Assembly: GCA_021639925.1 (NCBI GenBank)
Contig: JAJXEL010000017.1
Coordinates: 1-21,998 of the forward strand
Direction: 5' to 3'
From: Alphaproteobacteria bacterium
GTDB taxonomy: Bacteria > Pseudomonadota > Alphaproteobacteria > CAAGCB01 > CAG-977
Length of the DNA stretch: 21,998 bases
Within the stretch, counting starts at the first letter, position 1. Each line of letters starts with the position of its first letter. The translations under genes and the position numbers were made by a program. Below are positions 7,989 to 16,052 of this stretch, piece by piece. The notes beneath the pieces are model-generated. The model was not told the DNA's origin. It made no database searches and saw only the letters and a program-made list of their open reading frames with translations.

Positions 7989-8459
7989 TTAGTCTTTAAC
8001 AACCGTAACCGCACGGCGATTTTGCGACCAGGCGGCTTCATTTGCGCCGACAACGGCCGGACGTTCCTTACCATAGGAAATCACGCGGATACGGTCAGCG
8101 TCAACACCGCGGGAAATCAGGTAATTTTTAACGGCGACGGCGCGGCGTTCACCCAAAGCCAGGTTGTAATCGCGCGTTCCGCGGTCGTCGGTATGACCTT
8201 CGATGACGACTTTCTTTTCGGGGTTAGCCTTCAGCCATTCGGCCTGGGTTTTTAAAACCTTTACGGAATCAGCCGTCAGTTTGGATTTGTCAAAACCGAA
8301 GAAAACGCGGTCCTTCGCATTCTGGACAAACGCTTCGTTCTGTCCGGCTTCTTCTTCAACCGTAACGGAAACGGTAACGTCTTCTTCCACAGGCGCGGTA
8401 GAAGCGCAGCCGGAAACCAAAGCAACGGCAGCCAAAGCGGCAAACAAATGTTTTTTCAT
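7989..8459 (-). CDS. pal: Peptidoglycan-associated lipoprotein Pal
   Basis: Pal tethers the outer membrane to peptidoglycan and cycles with TolB during division. The 156-residue protein has a lipoprotein signal peptide with lipobox VSGC (Cys18), an acidic linker (residues 24-38, many Glu and Val) and a full OmpA-like domain. In the domain FFGFDKSKLT (53-62) is followed by GHTDDRGTRDYNLALGERRA (88-107), the peptidoglycan-binding signature. The ATG at 8459 has AGGAG 9 bases upstream. It lies directly after tolB and is the better Pal of the tandem pair: the HTDxRGT and RRA motifs are intact and it sits in the canonical position. A promoter candidate lies in the tolB-pal gap and a terminator follows the gene, so it may have its own transcript. 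Confidence 0.95.
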   Translation of the reverse strand: MKKHLFAALAAVALVSGCASTAPVEEDVTVSVTVEEEAGQNEAFVQNAKDRVFFGFDKSKLTADSVKVLKTQAEWLKANPEKKVVIEGHTDDRGTRDYNLALGERRAVAVKNYLISRGVDADRIRVISYGKERPAVVGANEAAWSQNRRAVTVVKD

Positions 8460-8501
8460 GAAATTACTCCTAAAACAAAGATAACTTGATCCTCTTGATA
8501 G

Positions 8502-8530
8502 AATTTAAATAAATTCTGCCCGTTACGCAA
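8502..8530 (-). promoter_or_regulatory. Candidate sigma-70 promoter for pal
   Basis: In the 90-bp tolB-pal gap the minus strand shows TTGCGT (8530-8525), a 17-bp spacer, then TAAATT (8507-8502). This is 3/6 and 4/6 match to the consensus boxes with ideal spacing. An AGAATTT/AAATTCT inverted repeat overlaps the -10 box. The start would lie near 8495, giving a leader of about 36 bases. Confidence 0.35.
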
Positions 8531-8549
8531 CTCTTATTTCATATTTATG

Positions 8550-9875
8550 CTAACGATTAGATAAAAGAGGCGACCAGGCCGGATCCGACGCGTCAACCGG
8601 CGTGATCAGACGGCGTTCGTTATATCCCGTAATATCAACGGCATAAATTTTCGTTGCCCCCGGAATGCCGTCGCGATTCGGCGGTTCCTGGCGGAAATAC
8701 ATCAAAATGCGGCCGTTCGGCGACCAGGTCGGCGCTTCGACCAGATACCCTTCCGCGACCAACCGTTCGCCTTTGCCGTCCGGAAACATCACGCCGATAT
8801 AAAACTTGCCGCCTGCCATTTTGGTAAAAGCGATATAATCCCCGCGCGGCGACCATACCGGCGTGGCGTAACGGCCGTTTCCGAAACTGATGCGTTTGAC
8901 GTTTTTACCGTTGGAATCCATGACATACAACTGCTGCGCCCCGCTGCGGTCCGAATTGAATACAATCTTTTTACCGTCGGGCGAATAACTGGGCGACGTT
9001 TCAATCGCCGCGGAATTCGTCAGCTGTTTAACCGCCCGCGTATCCAGATTCATTTCAAAAATATCCGTATTGCCGTTTTCCGCCATCGACATAATCAGCT
9101 TGTGGCCGTCCGGCGAAAAACGCGGCGCGAACGTCATGCCCGGAAAATCCCCGACAACCTGCTGTTTTCCCGTTTCTATGTCAAACAGGTATACGCGCGG
9201 CGTGTCTTTGTAATAGGACAAATACGTAATCTGCTGCATGTTCGGCGAAAAACGCGGCGTTAAAACCAAATTCAGCCCGTCCGTCAAAAACTGGTGGTTT
9301 TCGCCGTCCTGATCCATAATCGCCAATCGTTTGATCCGGTTTAAAGGCGATCCCGTTTCAGCGATATACACAATACGCGTATCGAAATATCCTTCTTCGC
9401 CCGTGATGCGTTTATAAACGGCGTCGGCAATCATGTGCGCCGCGCGCCGCCAACCCTTATTGTCGATTTCAAGCGTGGCCGAATACAATTCCTGCGCGGC
9501 ATACACGTCCCACAGCCGGACGGAAACGCGGATCTGTTTGTCGCTTAAATAATCGACATGCCCCTGAATTAACGCTTCGGCTTTGATCGCCTGCCAGTCA
9601 ACAAAAACAGGCGCGTCTTCAATGCCTTTAAACGTCTGCAGATAGGCCAGAGGATCCAATATTCTGAATAATCCGGAACTTTCCAGATCGCTTTCGATCA
9701 CCCGGCTGATTTTTCCGGCCATTTCCTTTGCCGCAGCCCCGCTGGCAGAAAAAACCGGCAGCCCCGTCGCCATCGGTTCGGAATGAGCCCCCGTAATGTC
9801 AATACTTAATTCCGCGCGCGGCGCAGAAGGCGCGAATAAAGACAATAACAGGGCAAATAAAAACATTTTTTTCAT
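8550..9875 (-). CDS. tolB: Tol-Pal translocation protein TolB
   Basis: TolB is the periplasmic partner that shuttles between Pal and the TolQRA inner-membrane motor. The 441-residue product has a Sec signal peptide (1-21, SAPRA), an N-terminal domain (about 22-165, with IDITGAHSEPMATGLPVF early) and a six-bladed propeller. The propeller is visible as repeated WD40-like/PD40 blades: LTPRFSPNMQQITY, FAPRFSPDGHKLIM, TSPSYSPDGKKIVF, ATPVWSPRGDYIAF and EAPTWSPNGRILMY. Its length fits the family. The ATG at 9875 follows the tolA stop by one base, with GGAG 9 bases upstream inside tolA. Confidence 0.97.
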   Translation of the reverse strand: MKKMFLFALLLSLFAPSAPRAELSIDITGAHSEPMATGLPVFSASGAAAKEMAGKISRVIESDLESSGLFRILDPLAYLQTFKGIEDAPVFVDWQAIKAEALIQGHVDYLSDKQIRVSVRLWDVYAAQELYSATLEIDNKGWRRAAHMIADAVYKRITGEEGYFDTRIVYIAETGSPLNRIKRLAIMDQDGENHQFLTDGLNLVLTPRFSPNMQQITYLSYYKDTPRVYLFDIETGKQQVVGDFPGMTFAPRFSPDGHKLIMSMAENGNTDIFEMNLDTRAVKQLTNSAAIETSPSYSPDGKKIVFNSDRSGAQQLYVMDSNGKNVKRISFGNGRYATPVWSPRGDYIAFTKMAGGKFYIGVMFPDGKGERLVAEGYLVEAPTWSPNGRILMYFRQEPPNRDGIPGATKIYAVDITGYNERRLITPVDASDPAWSPLLSNR

Positions 9876-9876
9876 T

Positions 9877-10866
9877 CTACATTACTCCGCCGTCAAACGG
9901 GTTAAACCTGAGAAGAAGAGTTTTCCATGTATCGTAAGACTGTTCATAATTTTGGGGAAAGATCTTAAACGGCGACTCTTCGTTTTTCTTATCGCAGATA
10001 TATACGGCGCGCCGTGCGCTTTCCGCAACGGAACGATAAGCCGTATCTTTATTATATCTGGATTTATTTAAAATTTTAACGTCTCTGACCGTTCCTTCCC
10101 GGCTGAGGAAAACCCGGATTTCGATCAGCATATCATGCGCGCCGCGCACGCCGGGATCCAAATTCCAACATTCGCGCAGCTTGATGCCGATCATGTCTTT
10201 TTCGGAAACGGACAATTCCTGCATATAACTGCCGCCCTGCCCGCCTTCAATGCCTTCGGTAGCGATTTCTTCGGGATCGACGTCGGCCGATTTCATATCC
10301 GCATATCCCATACCGCTTTTAATGCCGTCAACGGACGCCAGAAGCGTTTTGAACGGATCGTCCGTCCCGCCGCCGGTTTCCCCGCTTTTGATGGAATTGG
10401 ACGCAGACGGGGCTTTTTCTTTTTTCTTTGACGACGTTACGTTTTTTAACAAACTGTTCAATTCATTTTCCAAAGCCGCTCCGGAAGTCTGCTTTGCTCC
10501 CTGCTTTCCCGTTTTTCCTCCGCGCGCGGACGTCCCCGCCGTCTTGCCGGCCGACGCTTTGCTGTAAGCCGACGTGCGCACTGTTCTTTTGGACGTTTTT
10601 TTCTGATCGGATTTGACCAGCTTCGGCGGCAGGTTTGTCATTTCGGCTACTTTGATTTTTGACAGATCCACGACAAAAACAGGCACGGAAACCGTTTCCG
10701 GTTTACGTTCCGAAATAAAATCGCACGTCAGCAAAACAACCACGGTTACATGCAGCATGACCGACATCAGCATCGGCAGATGATCAAACGCGCGCTGAAC
10801 CGTTTTAAATAAAAACGGATAATGTCTTAAACGCATAAAAAAGTTCAAGCGCAGTCCCACCGGCAT
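9877..10866 (-). CDS. tolA: Tol-Pal protein TolA
   Basis: TolA is the inner-membrane protein that spans the periplasm and transmits TolQR energy to TolB-Pal. The 329-residue product has a cytoplasmic N-terminus, one TM segment (about residues 31-48), a long low-complexity Lys/Ser/Ala/Gly middle region (about 80-190) and a C-terminal TolA/TonB-like domain. That domain starts near IKLRECWNLDPGVRG and contains IRVFLSREGTVRDVKIL. The middle region is less regular and shorter than the helical spacer of E. coli TolA. The ATG at 10866 follows tolR by 7 bases with AAAGGA just upstream; a start ten codons later is possible. Position in the operon and domain layout make the call firm despite low overall sequence conservation. 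Confidence 0.9.
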   Translation of the reverse strand: MPVGLRLNFFMRLRHYPFLFKTVQRAFDHLPMLMSVMLHVTVVVLLTCDFISERKPETVSVPVFVVDLSKIKVAEMTNLPPKLVKSDQKKTSKRTVRTSAYSKASAGKTAGTSARGGKTGKQGAKQTSGAALENELNSLLKNVTSSKKKEKAPSASNSIKSGETGGGTDDPFKTLLASVDGIKSGMGYADMKSADVDPEEIATEGIEGGQGGSYMQELSVSEKDMIGIKLRECWNLDPGVRGAHDMLIEIRVFLSREGTVRDVKILNKSRYNKDTAYRSVAESARRAVYICDKKNEESPFKIFPQNYEQSYDTWKTLLLRFNPFDGGVM

Positions 10867-10873
10867 TTATCCT

Positions 10874-11344
10874 TTATTTTTTCTTTTTAGCCGCAGGCTG
10901 TTTTGCCAAAGGCTGCGTATCAACCAGATCTCCGGTTTTCAATCCGACTTTGGAAATGCCGGCCAAACGCAGCAGACTCATCAATTCAATGACCTGTCCG
11001 TAAGACGCCGCCCGATCGCCGCTGATGACAATTTTCAAATCGGGGTTTGTTTTCTGCATGGCCTTTAACCGGCTGACCAGCGTTTCCGGCGGAACAACTT
11101 CGTCGCCCAAATAAATTTTGGAACGCGCGTCAATACTGATATCGACGGCGCGGTCGGATTCTTCCATCGTCTGTCCGTCGCCGCGCGGCAGATCAAGAGA
11201 AATCCCCGTCGTCATCATCGGCGCCGTCACCATGAAAATAACCAAAAGCACCAGCATAACGTCAACAAACGGCGTCACGTTGATTTCAGAAAAAGACGCT
11301 CTTTGCCGTTTGCCGCGCGTTGAAAATTTAACAGAAGCCCCCAT
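10874..11344 (-). CDS. tolR: Tol-Pal proton-channel protein TolR
   Basis: TolR (ExbD family) forms the proton-driven motor with TolQ in the inner membrane. The 156-residue product has one TM helix with the channel Asp (Asp28 in NVTPFVDVMLVLLVIFM), followed by a periplasmic domain with DIKIVISGDR-type residues (DLKIVISGDRAASYGQV). The tail is Lys/Ala-rich. The start at 11344 is preferred over an in-frame ATG at 11386. It lies one base after the tolQ stop, has CGGAG 9 bases upstream, and gives the usual short cytoplasmic N-terminus; the longer start would overlap tolQ by 41 bases. Confidence 0.95.
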   Translation of the reverse strand: MGASVKFSTRGKRQRASFSEINVTPFVDVMLVLLVIFMVTAPMMTTGISLDLPRGDGQTMEESDRAVDISIDARSKIYLGDEVVPPETLVSRLKAMQKTNPDLKIVISGDRAASYGQVIELMSLLRLAGISKVGLKTGDLVDTQPLAKQPAAKKKK

Positions 11345-11345
11345 A

Positions 11346-12083
11346 TTAAACGCTCCGTTTTTCCGTACGGCTGGTCGTATCGTCAATCTGGCGCGACAGA
11401 ATCGTACTGAATTCGCCGGCGAAATTTTCCAGCGTTTTGGCGTAACGGTTCATATCGCTGGACAATTTGTTATACGCCAGAACGGCCGGAATAGCCGCCA
11501 CCAGCCCCAAAGCCGTCGCGAACAAAGCTTCGGCGATCCCCGGCGCGACAACGGCCAAAGACGTATTGGAACTGGCCCCGATGTTATGGAAACTGTTCAT
11601 AATTCCCCAAACCGTCCCGAACAACCCGATAAAAGGAGACACAGCCCCGGTAGAAGCCAAAAACGTCATACGCTTTTCAACTCTGTCCATTTCGCGGTCC
11701 ATCGTAATCTGCATAACGCGGTCGATGCGCTGGTTCAGGCTGGTGCCGTGCACGCCGCCTGATCCCAAAGCGCCGGAAGAACGGCGCCATTCGCGCATGG
11801 CGGCGACAAAAACGGCCGACATCGGATCCAGCCTGAACGGTTTTGATTCCAACTTATCGAACATTTCGTCCAAAGACCCGCCCGACCAGAATTGAGATTC
11901 AAATTTTTTTGCATCTTCGGTCGCGGAACGCAGCAGCATTACTTTTTCAAAAATAATCGCCCATGACCATACCGAAGCCAAAGCCAAAACAATAATAACC
12001 GTTTTTACGACAAAATCAGCCTGCAGAAACAACCCGAACATTGACAGATTGGTTGCGGCCGCAGTTAAAGATCCCGCTGGCAT
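11346..12083 (-). CDS. tolQ: Tol-Pal proton-channel protein TolQ
   Basis: TolQ (ExbB/MotA family) is the polytopic inner-membrane subunit of the Tol motor. The 245-residue protein has TM1 at about residues 22-44 (VVKTVIIVLALASVWSWAII). A cytoplasmic loop follows, then the conserved pair of TM helices: TGAVSPFIGLFGTVWGIMNSF and, further on, EALFATALGLVAAIPAVLAYN. The ATG at 12083 is preceded by AAAGGAG at about 10 bases. That ribosome site lies inside the 3' arm of a long hairpin (see 12084-12127), so tolQ translation may be structure-controlled. It is the first of five tol-pal genes after ybgC. Confidence 0.97.
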   Translation of the reverse strand: MPAGSLTAAATNLSMFGLFLQADFVVKTVIIVLALASVWSWAIIFEKVMLLRSATEDAKKFESQFWSGGSLDEMFDKLESKPFRLDPMSAVFVAAMREWRRSSGALGSGGVHGTSLNQRIDRVMQITMDREMDRVEKRMTFLASTGAVSPFIGLFGTVWGIMNSFHNIGASSNTSLAVVAPGIAEALFATALGLVAAIPAVLAYNKLSSDMNRYAKTLENFAGEFSTILSRQIDDTTSRTEKRSV

Positions 12084-12127
12084 AAAAAAGCTCTCCTTTA
12101 AAATATTGCAGTTTTAAAGAAGAGCTT
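12084..12127 (-). promoter_or_regulatory. Terminator-like hairpin that contains the tolQ ribosome binding site
   Basis: On the minus strand a 16-bp stem (12127-12112 with 12103-12088; one G-U pair, otherwise perfect) closes an 8-nt loop, CTGCAATA. The 3' arm ends in a run of six T residues (12089-12084) that touches the tolQ ATG. The Shine-Dalgarno AAAGGAG is inside the 3' arm. As drawn, the element could end transcription before tolQ or hide its ribosome site. The pairing is better in the minus-strand RNA (G-U) than in the plus (C-A), which supports a role in this direction. Confidence 0.7.
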
Positions 12128-12147
12128 AACGTATATTCATTAACAGA

Positions 12148-12549
12148 TTACGAAATTTCAGCCAATTTTGTTCTGATATCCGGCGGAATACGCGTCGGTT
12201 TTCCCGACGGCGTAACGCAGACGATCTGCAGTTTTATTTCCACCAGCGTTTCTTCGCCGCGTTTGACGATCTGCAAACAATCAAACCCCGCCCCGCGCAG
12301 TTCCAGCATTTCCGTTTCAACGATCAGTTCGTCTTCCAGACGCGCGGGTTTTTGATAACTCAGTTCGCAATGCTTGACCATAAAGCCGCACGGTTTTTCC
12401 GCGGCCGCCATCTCTTTGCAGTAAATACCGTGTTCATGCATGAAATCCATGCGCGCCCGTTCGGCAAACCCCAAATACTTGGAATGGTATACGACGCCGC
12501 CGGCGTCCGTGTCTTCGTAACAAATATTAATCGGTGTATATGTTTTCAT
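12148..12549 (-). CDS. ybgC: Tol-Pal-associated acyl-CoA thioesterase YbgC
   Basis: YbgC is a cytosolic hot-dog-fold thioesterase encoded next to tolQRAB in many proteobacteria; it hydrolyses acyl-CoA and is linked to phospholipid metabolism. The 133-residue protein has the family signature YEDTDAGGVVYHSKYLGFAE (11-30), with the catalytic-type Asp15 in DTDAGG. Length is normal. The ATG at 12549 starts one base after the stop of the HExxH gene and lacks a strong Shine-Dalgarno, so coupling to that gene is likely. It is separated from tolQ by 64 bases that hold the hairpin. Confidence 0.95.
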   Translation of the reverse strand: MKTYTPINICYEDTDAGGVVYHSKYLGFAERARMDFMHEHGIYCKEMAAAEKPCGFMVKHCELSYQKPARLEDELIVETEMLELRGAGFDCLQIVKRGEETLVEIKLQIVCVTPSGKPTRIPPDIRTKLAEIS

Positions 12550-12550
12550 C

Positions 12551-13747
12551 TTAACGTCCGTTTCTGCTTAAAGTCGAAGCGATCTTAAAAGATTTTTCAG
12601 ACTGTTCCTGCATTACTTTCTGACTGTTTTGCTTGTCTTTTTCAGCTTTTATTTGTCCATAGGTCTTATCCGAAACGGCCCCGTCAAACTTCAGAACATA
12701 AAAACCATTCACAGAGGTATCCTGATTGCCTCGGACAGAAGCGGCTTTCCCGACCATTTCAGCAGATTTACACAAATTTTCCGCCAAATATGCGGTAGAA
12801 GACGTTTTTAAAATACTCCCGTCCGTTCCGGCATAAGGCTTTCCGTCAACCGTACAAACATACTTGAGCAAAGAATCCGCCGACACCGTCTGCGTAAAAG
12901 CCTGTTTCATCAAATCTTCCGAAGCCCCTAAAACCACTTTGGCATGGAATTGAAGGATTGAATTGTCATACTGTGTGACATAATCCGTGTCTTTATACCA
13001 AGCCAACATTGTTTCTTTCATGGCTTCATTGCTGTTTTGGCCGTGTTTTTTTGCCCCTTCTTCAAAAGCTTTGGTAATACCCGCATGCGTATCGGCCAAC
13101 TGCTTCCATGCCAGACTGTCGCCGGCTTGCGCCATTTCATAAGAAAACTTTGTCTGTGTCGCCATGGCATCGGCTTCCATGACGCGCGTCGTCATAATAT
13201 TCGAAGCAAATGTATGGAAAAGATCCGTCTTTTCATTTAAAGCATGACTTTGAACGCTGTGCTTTCCTTCATGGATCAGGCAAGATTGCAAATCGGCATC
13301 TTTGAACACCGAATTCAAACAGATTGAATTGGTATTCGGATCAAAAAATCCGATTACGCCTTTACCGGCATAGTCCGTATATAACATCGTCCCCTGTTCG
13401 GATATTTTTTCCAAAACGGAACAACCTGTTTTGCTGTTGGTGGCATTATTGACCAACTTTTGAAGGCGGGCGAAAGAAACACTGTCCTTTTTTAACGCCT
13501 GATAGGAACACAGCGTATCGCCTTTTTCCGTTATGGCATAAGCCGTTACAGTTTTATCAAAATTTTTAACGGTGGCACTGACCTGATTGGAAACGGCAAA
13601 CGCCGAAGCTAAAACCATCGAAGCGGCGGCGACCTTTACAGCCTGACGGGACGAAAAAGCCTTCACGCCGCTTTTAAATTTTTTAATCCCTTCTTTTGAA
13701 AAGAATTCTTTGACAGATTCAGACATAGCCCCTGCCTTATTTAACAT
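12551..13747 (-). CDS. Putative secreted or membrane-anchored HExxH metallopeptidase, unknown role
   Basis: Numbered from the ATG at 13747, the protein has 398 residues. A basic N-terminus (1-38) precedes a hydrophobic stretch (about 38-58, VKVAAASMVLASAFAVSNQV). That stretch is either a signal peptide ending near VSA or an uncleaved anchor. The zinc-type motif HEGKH (159-163, LIHEGKHSVQ) is followed 28 residues later by Glu191 in MEADAMATQT, the spacing expected of a gluzincin-type third ligand. Six cysteines (about 80, 109, 143, 156 and two later) suit a disulfide-bonded periplasmic domain. The C-terminus is charged and basic. From memory it resembles the DUF6782-type putative metallopeptidases of alphaproteobacteria; I could not verify this. 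Its ATG overlaps the previous stop (TGATG), implying coupling. An ATG at 13726 with AGGGG upstream is an alternative start. Confidence 0.75.
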   Translation of the reverse strand: MLNKAGAMSESVKEFFSKEGIKKFKSGVKAFSSRQAVKVAAASMVLASAFAVSNQVSATVKNFDKTVTAYAITEKGDTLCSYQALKKDSVSFARLQKLVNNATNSKTGCSVLEKISEQGTMLYTDYAGKGVIGFFDPNTNSICLNSVFKDADLQSCLIHEGKHSVQSHALNEKTDLFHTFASNIMTTRVMEADAMATQTKFSYEMAQAGDSLAWKQLADTHAGITKAFEEGAKKHGQNSNEAMKETMLAWYKDTDYVTQYDNSILQFHAKVVLGASEDLMKQAFTQTVSADSLLKYVCTVDGKPYAGTDGSILKTSSTAYLAENLCKSAEMVGKAASVRGNQDTSVNGFYVLKFDGAVSDKTYGQIKAEKDKQNSQKVMQEQSEKSFKIASTLSRNGR

Positions 13748-14370
13748 CAACGCGTGTTGTTCTTTTTCAGGTTCAAAGCCGTAATCATACCGCCCGGATT
13801 GCCCAGTCCCGACGCGTACAACGCGCGGACTTCGTCTTTATAAGACGGTTTGGGATCCAGCGAATTTTTCAGCTTTTTCAAAGCGATCTGCGAATGTTTG
13901 ATTTCCGTATACGCCTTTAACGCTTCCGACTTATCCTTTTTGGCTTCTTCGGAAAAAGCGTATCCGCCCGTTGACAAAGCGCCGGCGAATAACGTAAAGG
14001 AAACGGCCGCCATCGGATCGACGCCCTGCGCCGCCATGACGCCCGTTACGACGCTGGCAGCCCCCAGCATGACGGCTTTTGCCGCTTCTTTACCGCCCAG
14101 AGCATACTGCATTTTTGTTTTAAAATCGGCCGTTTTCGCTTGATCCGACAAATTTTTTTCCATATTGCCGATTATTTTCAAAGCGGCCTGTTTATCGGCG
14201 TTTTTAACGGGGTGATCTGCCAGATATTTGTCCGCGGCGCGCGCGGCTTCACGCTTTGACGATGTTTTTCCCATGGCTTCAACGGCGCCGGCCAAGTAGA
14301 TTCCGACCTTTGCCGCAGCCTGAATATCTGTAAAAGAAATACCTGTTTTTGATTCAATGATTAATCCCAT
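13747..14370 (-). CDS. Unrecognised two-TM protein
   Basis: I do not recognise this 207-residue product. No classical signal peptide is seen. An Ala/Lys-rich, probably helical N-terminal half (1-92) is followed by two adjacent hydrophobic segments (about 95-115, AAKAVMLGAASVVTGVMAA; about 119-139, MAAVSFTLFAGALSTGGYAF). A charged, mostly helical C-terminal tail comes last. This layout suggests a membrane hairpin protein with both ends on the same side. The ATG at 14370 has AAAGGA at about 7 bases, a strong site. The stop overlaps the start of the HExxH gene (TGATG), so the two are translated together. The pair sits between ruvB and ybgC, which are neighbours in many alphaproteobacteria. Possible roles as a partner, substrate or anchor for the peptidase are guesses. 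Confidence 0.7.
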   Translation of the reverse strand: MGLIIESKTGISFTDIQAAAKVGIYLAGAVEAMGKTSSKREAARAADKYLADHPVKNADKQAALKIIGNMEKNLSDQAKTADFKTKMQYALGGKEAAKAVMLGAASVVTGVMAAQGVDPMAAVSFTLFAGALSTGGYAFSEEAKKDKSEALKAYTEIKHSQIALKKLKNSLDPKPSYKDEVRALYASGLGNPGGMITALNLKKNNTR

Positions 14371-14409
14371 TTCCGATTCCTTTCCGAAAAATTTTCCGAA
14401 ATTATACCA

Positions 14410-15444
14410 TTATCCGTCATTTTTGGCAAATAAATCTTCTGTCTCCGATACCGGCGGCGCCAACCCCAGATGTTTAAAGCCCAGCGCCGTCAACATTCGC
14501 CCGCGCGGCGTGCGCTGCAAATACCCCTGTTGCAGCAGATAAGGTTCAATCACTTCTTCGATCGTATCGCGTTCTTCGGACAAAGCGGCCGAAAGCGTAT
14601 CCGCCCCGACGGGCCCGCCCGCATATTTTTGCGCGATGCACGTCAGATAACGCCGGTCCATCATATCCAGCCCCTGATGATCAACGTCCAGCCGTTTCAG
14701 GGCTTTGTCGGCGATTTGGGCGTCAATTTCCTTTTTGCCTTCAAACGCGGCGAAATCACGCACACGTTTCAAAAGACGACCGGCCACGCGCGGCGTTCCC
14801 CGCGACCGGCGGGCAATTTCACGCGCCCCGTCCGGTGTTATGGCCGTATTTAACACGCCCGCCCCGCGGACAATGATTTTTTCCAGATCCGCCGGATCAT
14901 AAAAATCCAGCCGCAAAGGAATCCCGAAACGGTCGCGCAAAGGCTGTGTCAACAACCCTGAACGCGTCGTCGCGCCGATCAGCGTAAAGGGCTGCAAATC
15001 AATGCGCACCGAACGCGCCGCCGGCCCTTCGCCGATAATCAGGTCCAGCTGGAAATCTTCCATCGCGGCGTACAGGACTTCTTCAATCGCCGGATTTAAA
15101 CGGTGAATTTCGTCAATGAAAAGAACATCGTTTTTTTCAAGATTTGTCAGAATCGCTGCCAGATCGCCGGCTTTGGAAATCATCGGGGCGGACGTCGCCC
15201 TGAATCCGACGGCCAGTTCATGCGCCACGATCTGCGCCAGAGTCGTTTTGCCCAGCCCCGGCGGACCGAACAATAAAATATGATCCAAAGCTTCGCCGCG
15301 CGTCAGCGCCGCCGTAATAAAGACCTTTAAATTTTCGCAAACCGTCCGCTGGCCCGTAAAATCGGCCAGAGTCTGCGGACGCATTTTGGCGAAATCTTCG
15401 TCGCCGCTGCGTTTGGCCGGACTGATAATTCTGTCTTCGGTCAT
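14410..15444 (-). CDS. ruvB: Holliday junction branch-migration ATPase RuvB
   Basis: RuvB is the AAA+ ring motor that drives branch migration of RuvA-bound Holliday junctions. The 344-residue product shows RPQTLADFTGQ (23-33), Walker A GPPGLGKTTLAQIVAHEL, Walker B VLFIDEIHRLNP, sensor 1/arginine-finger region GATTRSGLLTQPLRDRFGI, sensor 2 RSRGTPRVAGRLLKRVRDFA, and the C-terminal DNA-binding winged helix ending with RTPRGRMLTALGFKHLG. The start at 15444 overlaps the ruvA stop as ATGA. The next gene begins 40 bases downstream. Confidence 0.98.
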   Translation of the reverse strand: MTEDRIISPAKRSGDEDFAKMRPQTLADFTGQRTVCENLKVFITAALTRGEALDHILLFGPPGLGKTTLAQIVAHELAVGFRATSAPMISKAGDLAAILTNLEKNDVLFIDEIHRLNPAIEEVLYAAMEDFQLDLIIGEGPAARSVRIDLQPFTLIGATTRSGLLTQPLRDRFGIPLRLDFYDPADLEKIIVRGAGVLNTAITPDGAREIARRSRGTPRVAGRLLKRVRDFAAFEGKKEIDAQIADKALKRLDVDHQGLDMMDRRYLTCIAQKYAGGPVGADTLSAALSEERDTIEEVIEPYLLQQGYLQRTPRGRMLTALGFKHLGLAPPVSETEDLFAKNDG

Positions 15445-16052
15445 GGCGCGAATTCCTTCAAAGCATCGCGGATCAATTCATCGACTTTTGCCGATTCTCC
15501 GCGTTTTTTAAATGATTTTGCGACGGCCATAGACGCGTCCATGCGCGCGTACCCCAGATTAACCAAAGCCGAAACCGCGTCGTTGACGGCGCTGCCCTGC
15601 GCCTGCGCGATTTCTCCGGCCGGCGAATCCGTTCCCGCGGCGCTGACAGCCGCGCCGATCTTGCCTTTTAATTCCGTCACGATCCGCACGGCCAGCTTTG
15701 GCCCGACGCCGGGGGCGCGGGTTACCGCCTTTGAATCGCCCGAAGCAATCGCCATTGACAGTTCTTCGGAACTTAAAACGGACAAAATCGCCAAAGCAAC
15801 CTTCGCCCCGACGCCCTGCACGGTCGTCAACAAAGAAAACCAGCCTTTTTCCGCCGCATCGGCGAAACCGAACAAATGAATGTGGTCTTCGCGCACCTGC
15901 GTTTCAATCAGCAAAGCGGCGCTTTGCCCGTTCGCAGGCATTTTCATCTGCGTCTTTGCGGAACAGAAAACCCTGTAGCCTACGCCGTTAACGTCCAAAA
16001 TTAAAAAACCGTCCCCGACGGAATCCAAAATACCGCGCAGTTTCGCTATCAT
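15441..16052 (-). CDS. ruvA: Holliday junction DNA-binding protein RuvA
   Basis: RuvA is the tetrameric junction-binding partner of RuvB. The 203-residue protein has an N-terminal OB-type domain (MIAKLRGILDSVGDGFLILD), then two helix-hairpin-helix motifs (TTVQGVGAKVALAIL and TRAPGVGPKLAVRIVTELKG). A linker and the C-terminal three-helix domain that contacts RuvB follow (NDAVSALVNLGYARMDASMA). The ATG at 16052 overlaps the ruvC stop (ATGA) and its own stop overlaps ruvB in the same way, giving tight translational coupling. Confidence 0.97.
   Translation of the reverse strand: MIAKLRGILDSVGDGFLILDVNGVGYRVFCSAKTQMKMPANGQSAALLIETQVREDHIHLFGFADAAEKGWFSLLTTVQGVGAKVALAILSVLSSEELSMAIASGDSKAVTRAPGVGPKLAVRIVTELKGKIGAAVSAAGTDSPAGEIAQAQGSAVNDAVSALVNLGYARMDASMAVAKSFKKRGESAKVDELIRDALKEFAP

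Noticed and set aside
11345..11386. Longer tolR start at 11386
   Set aside because: It overlaps tolQ by 41 bases and adds 14 residues not expected in TolR; the ATG at 11344 has CGGAG at good spacing.
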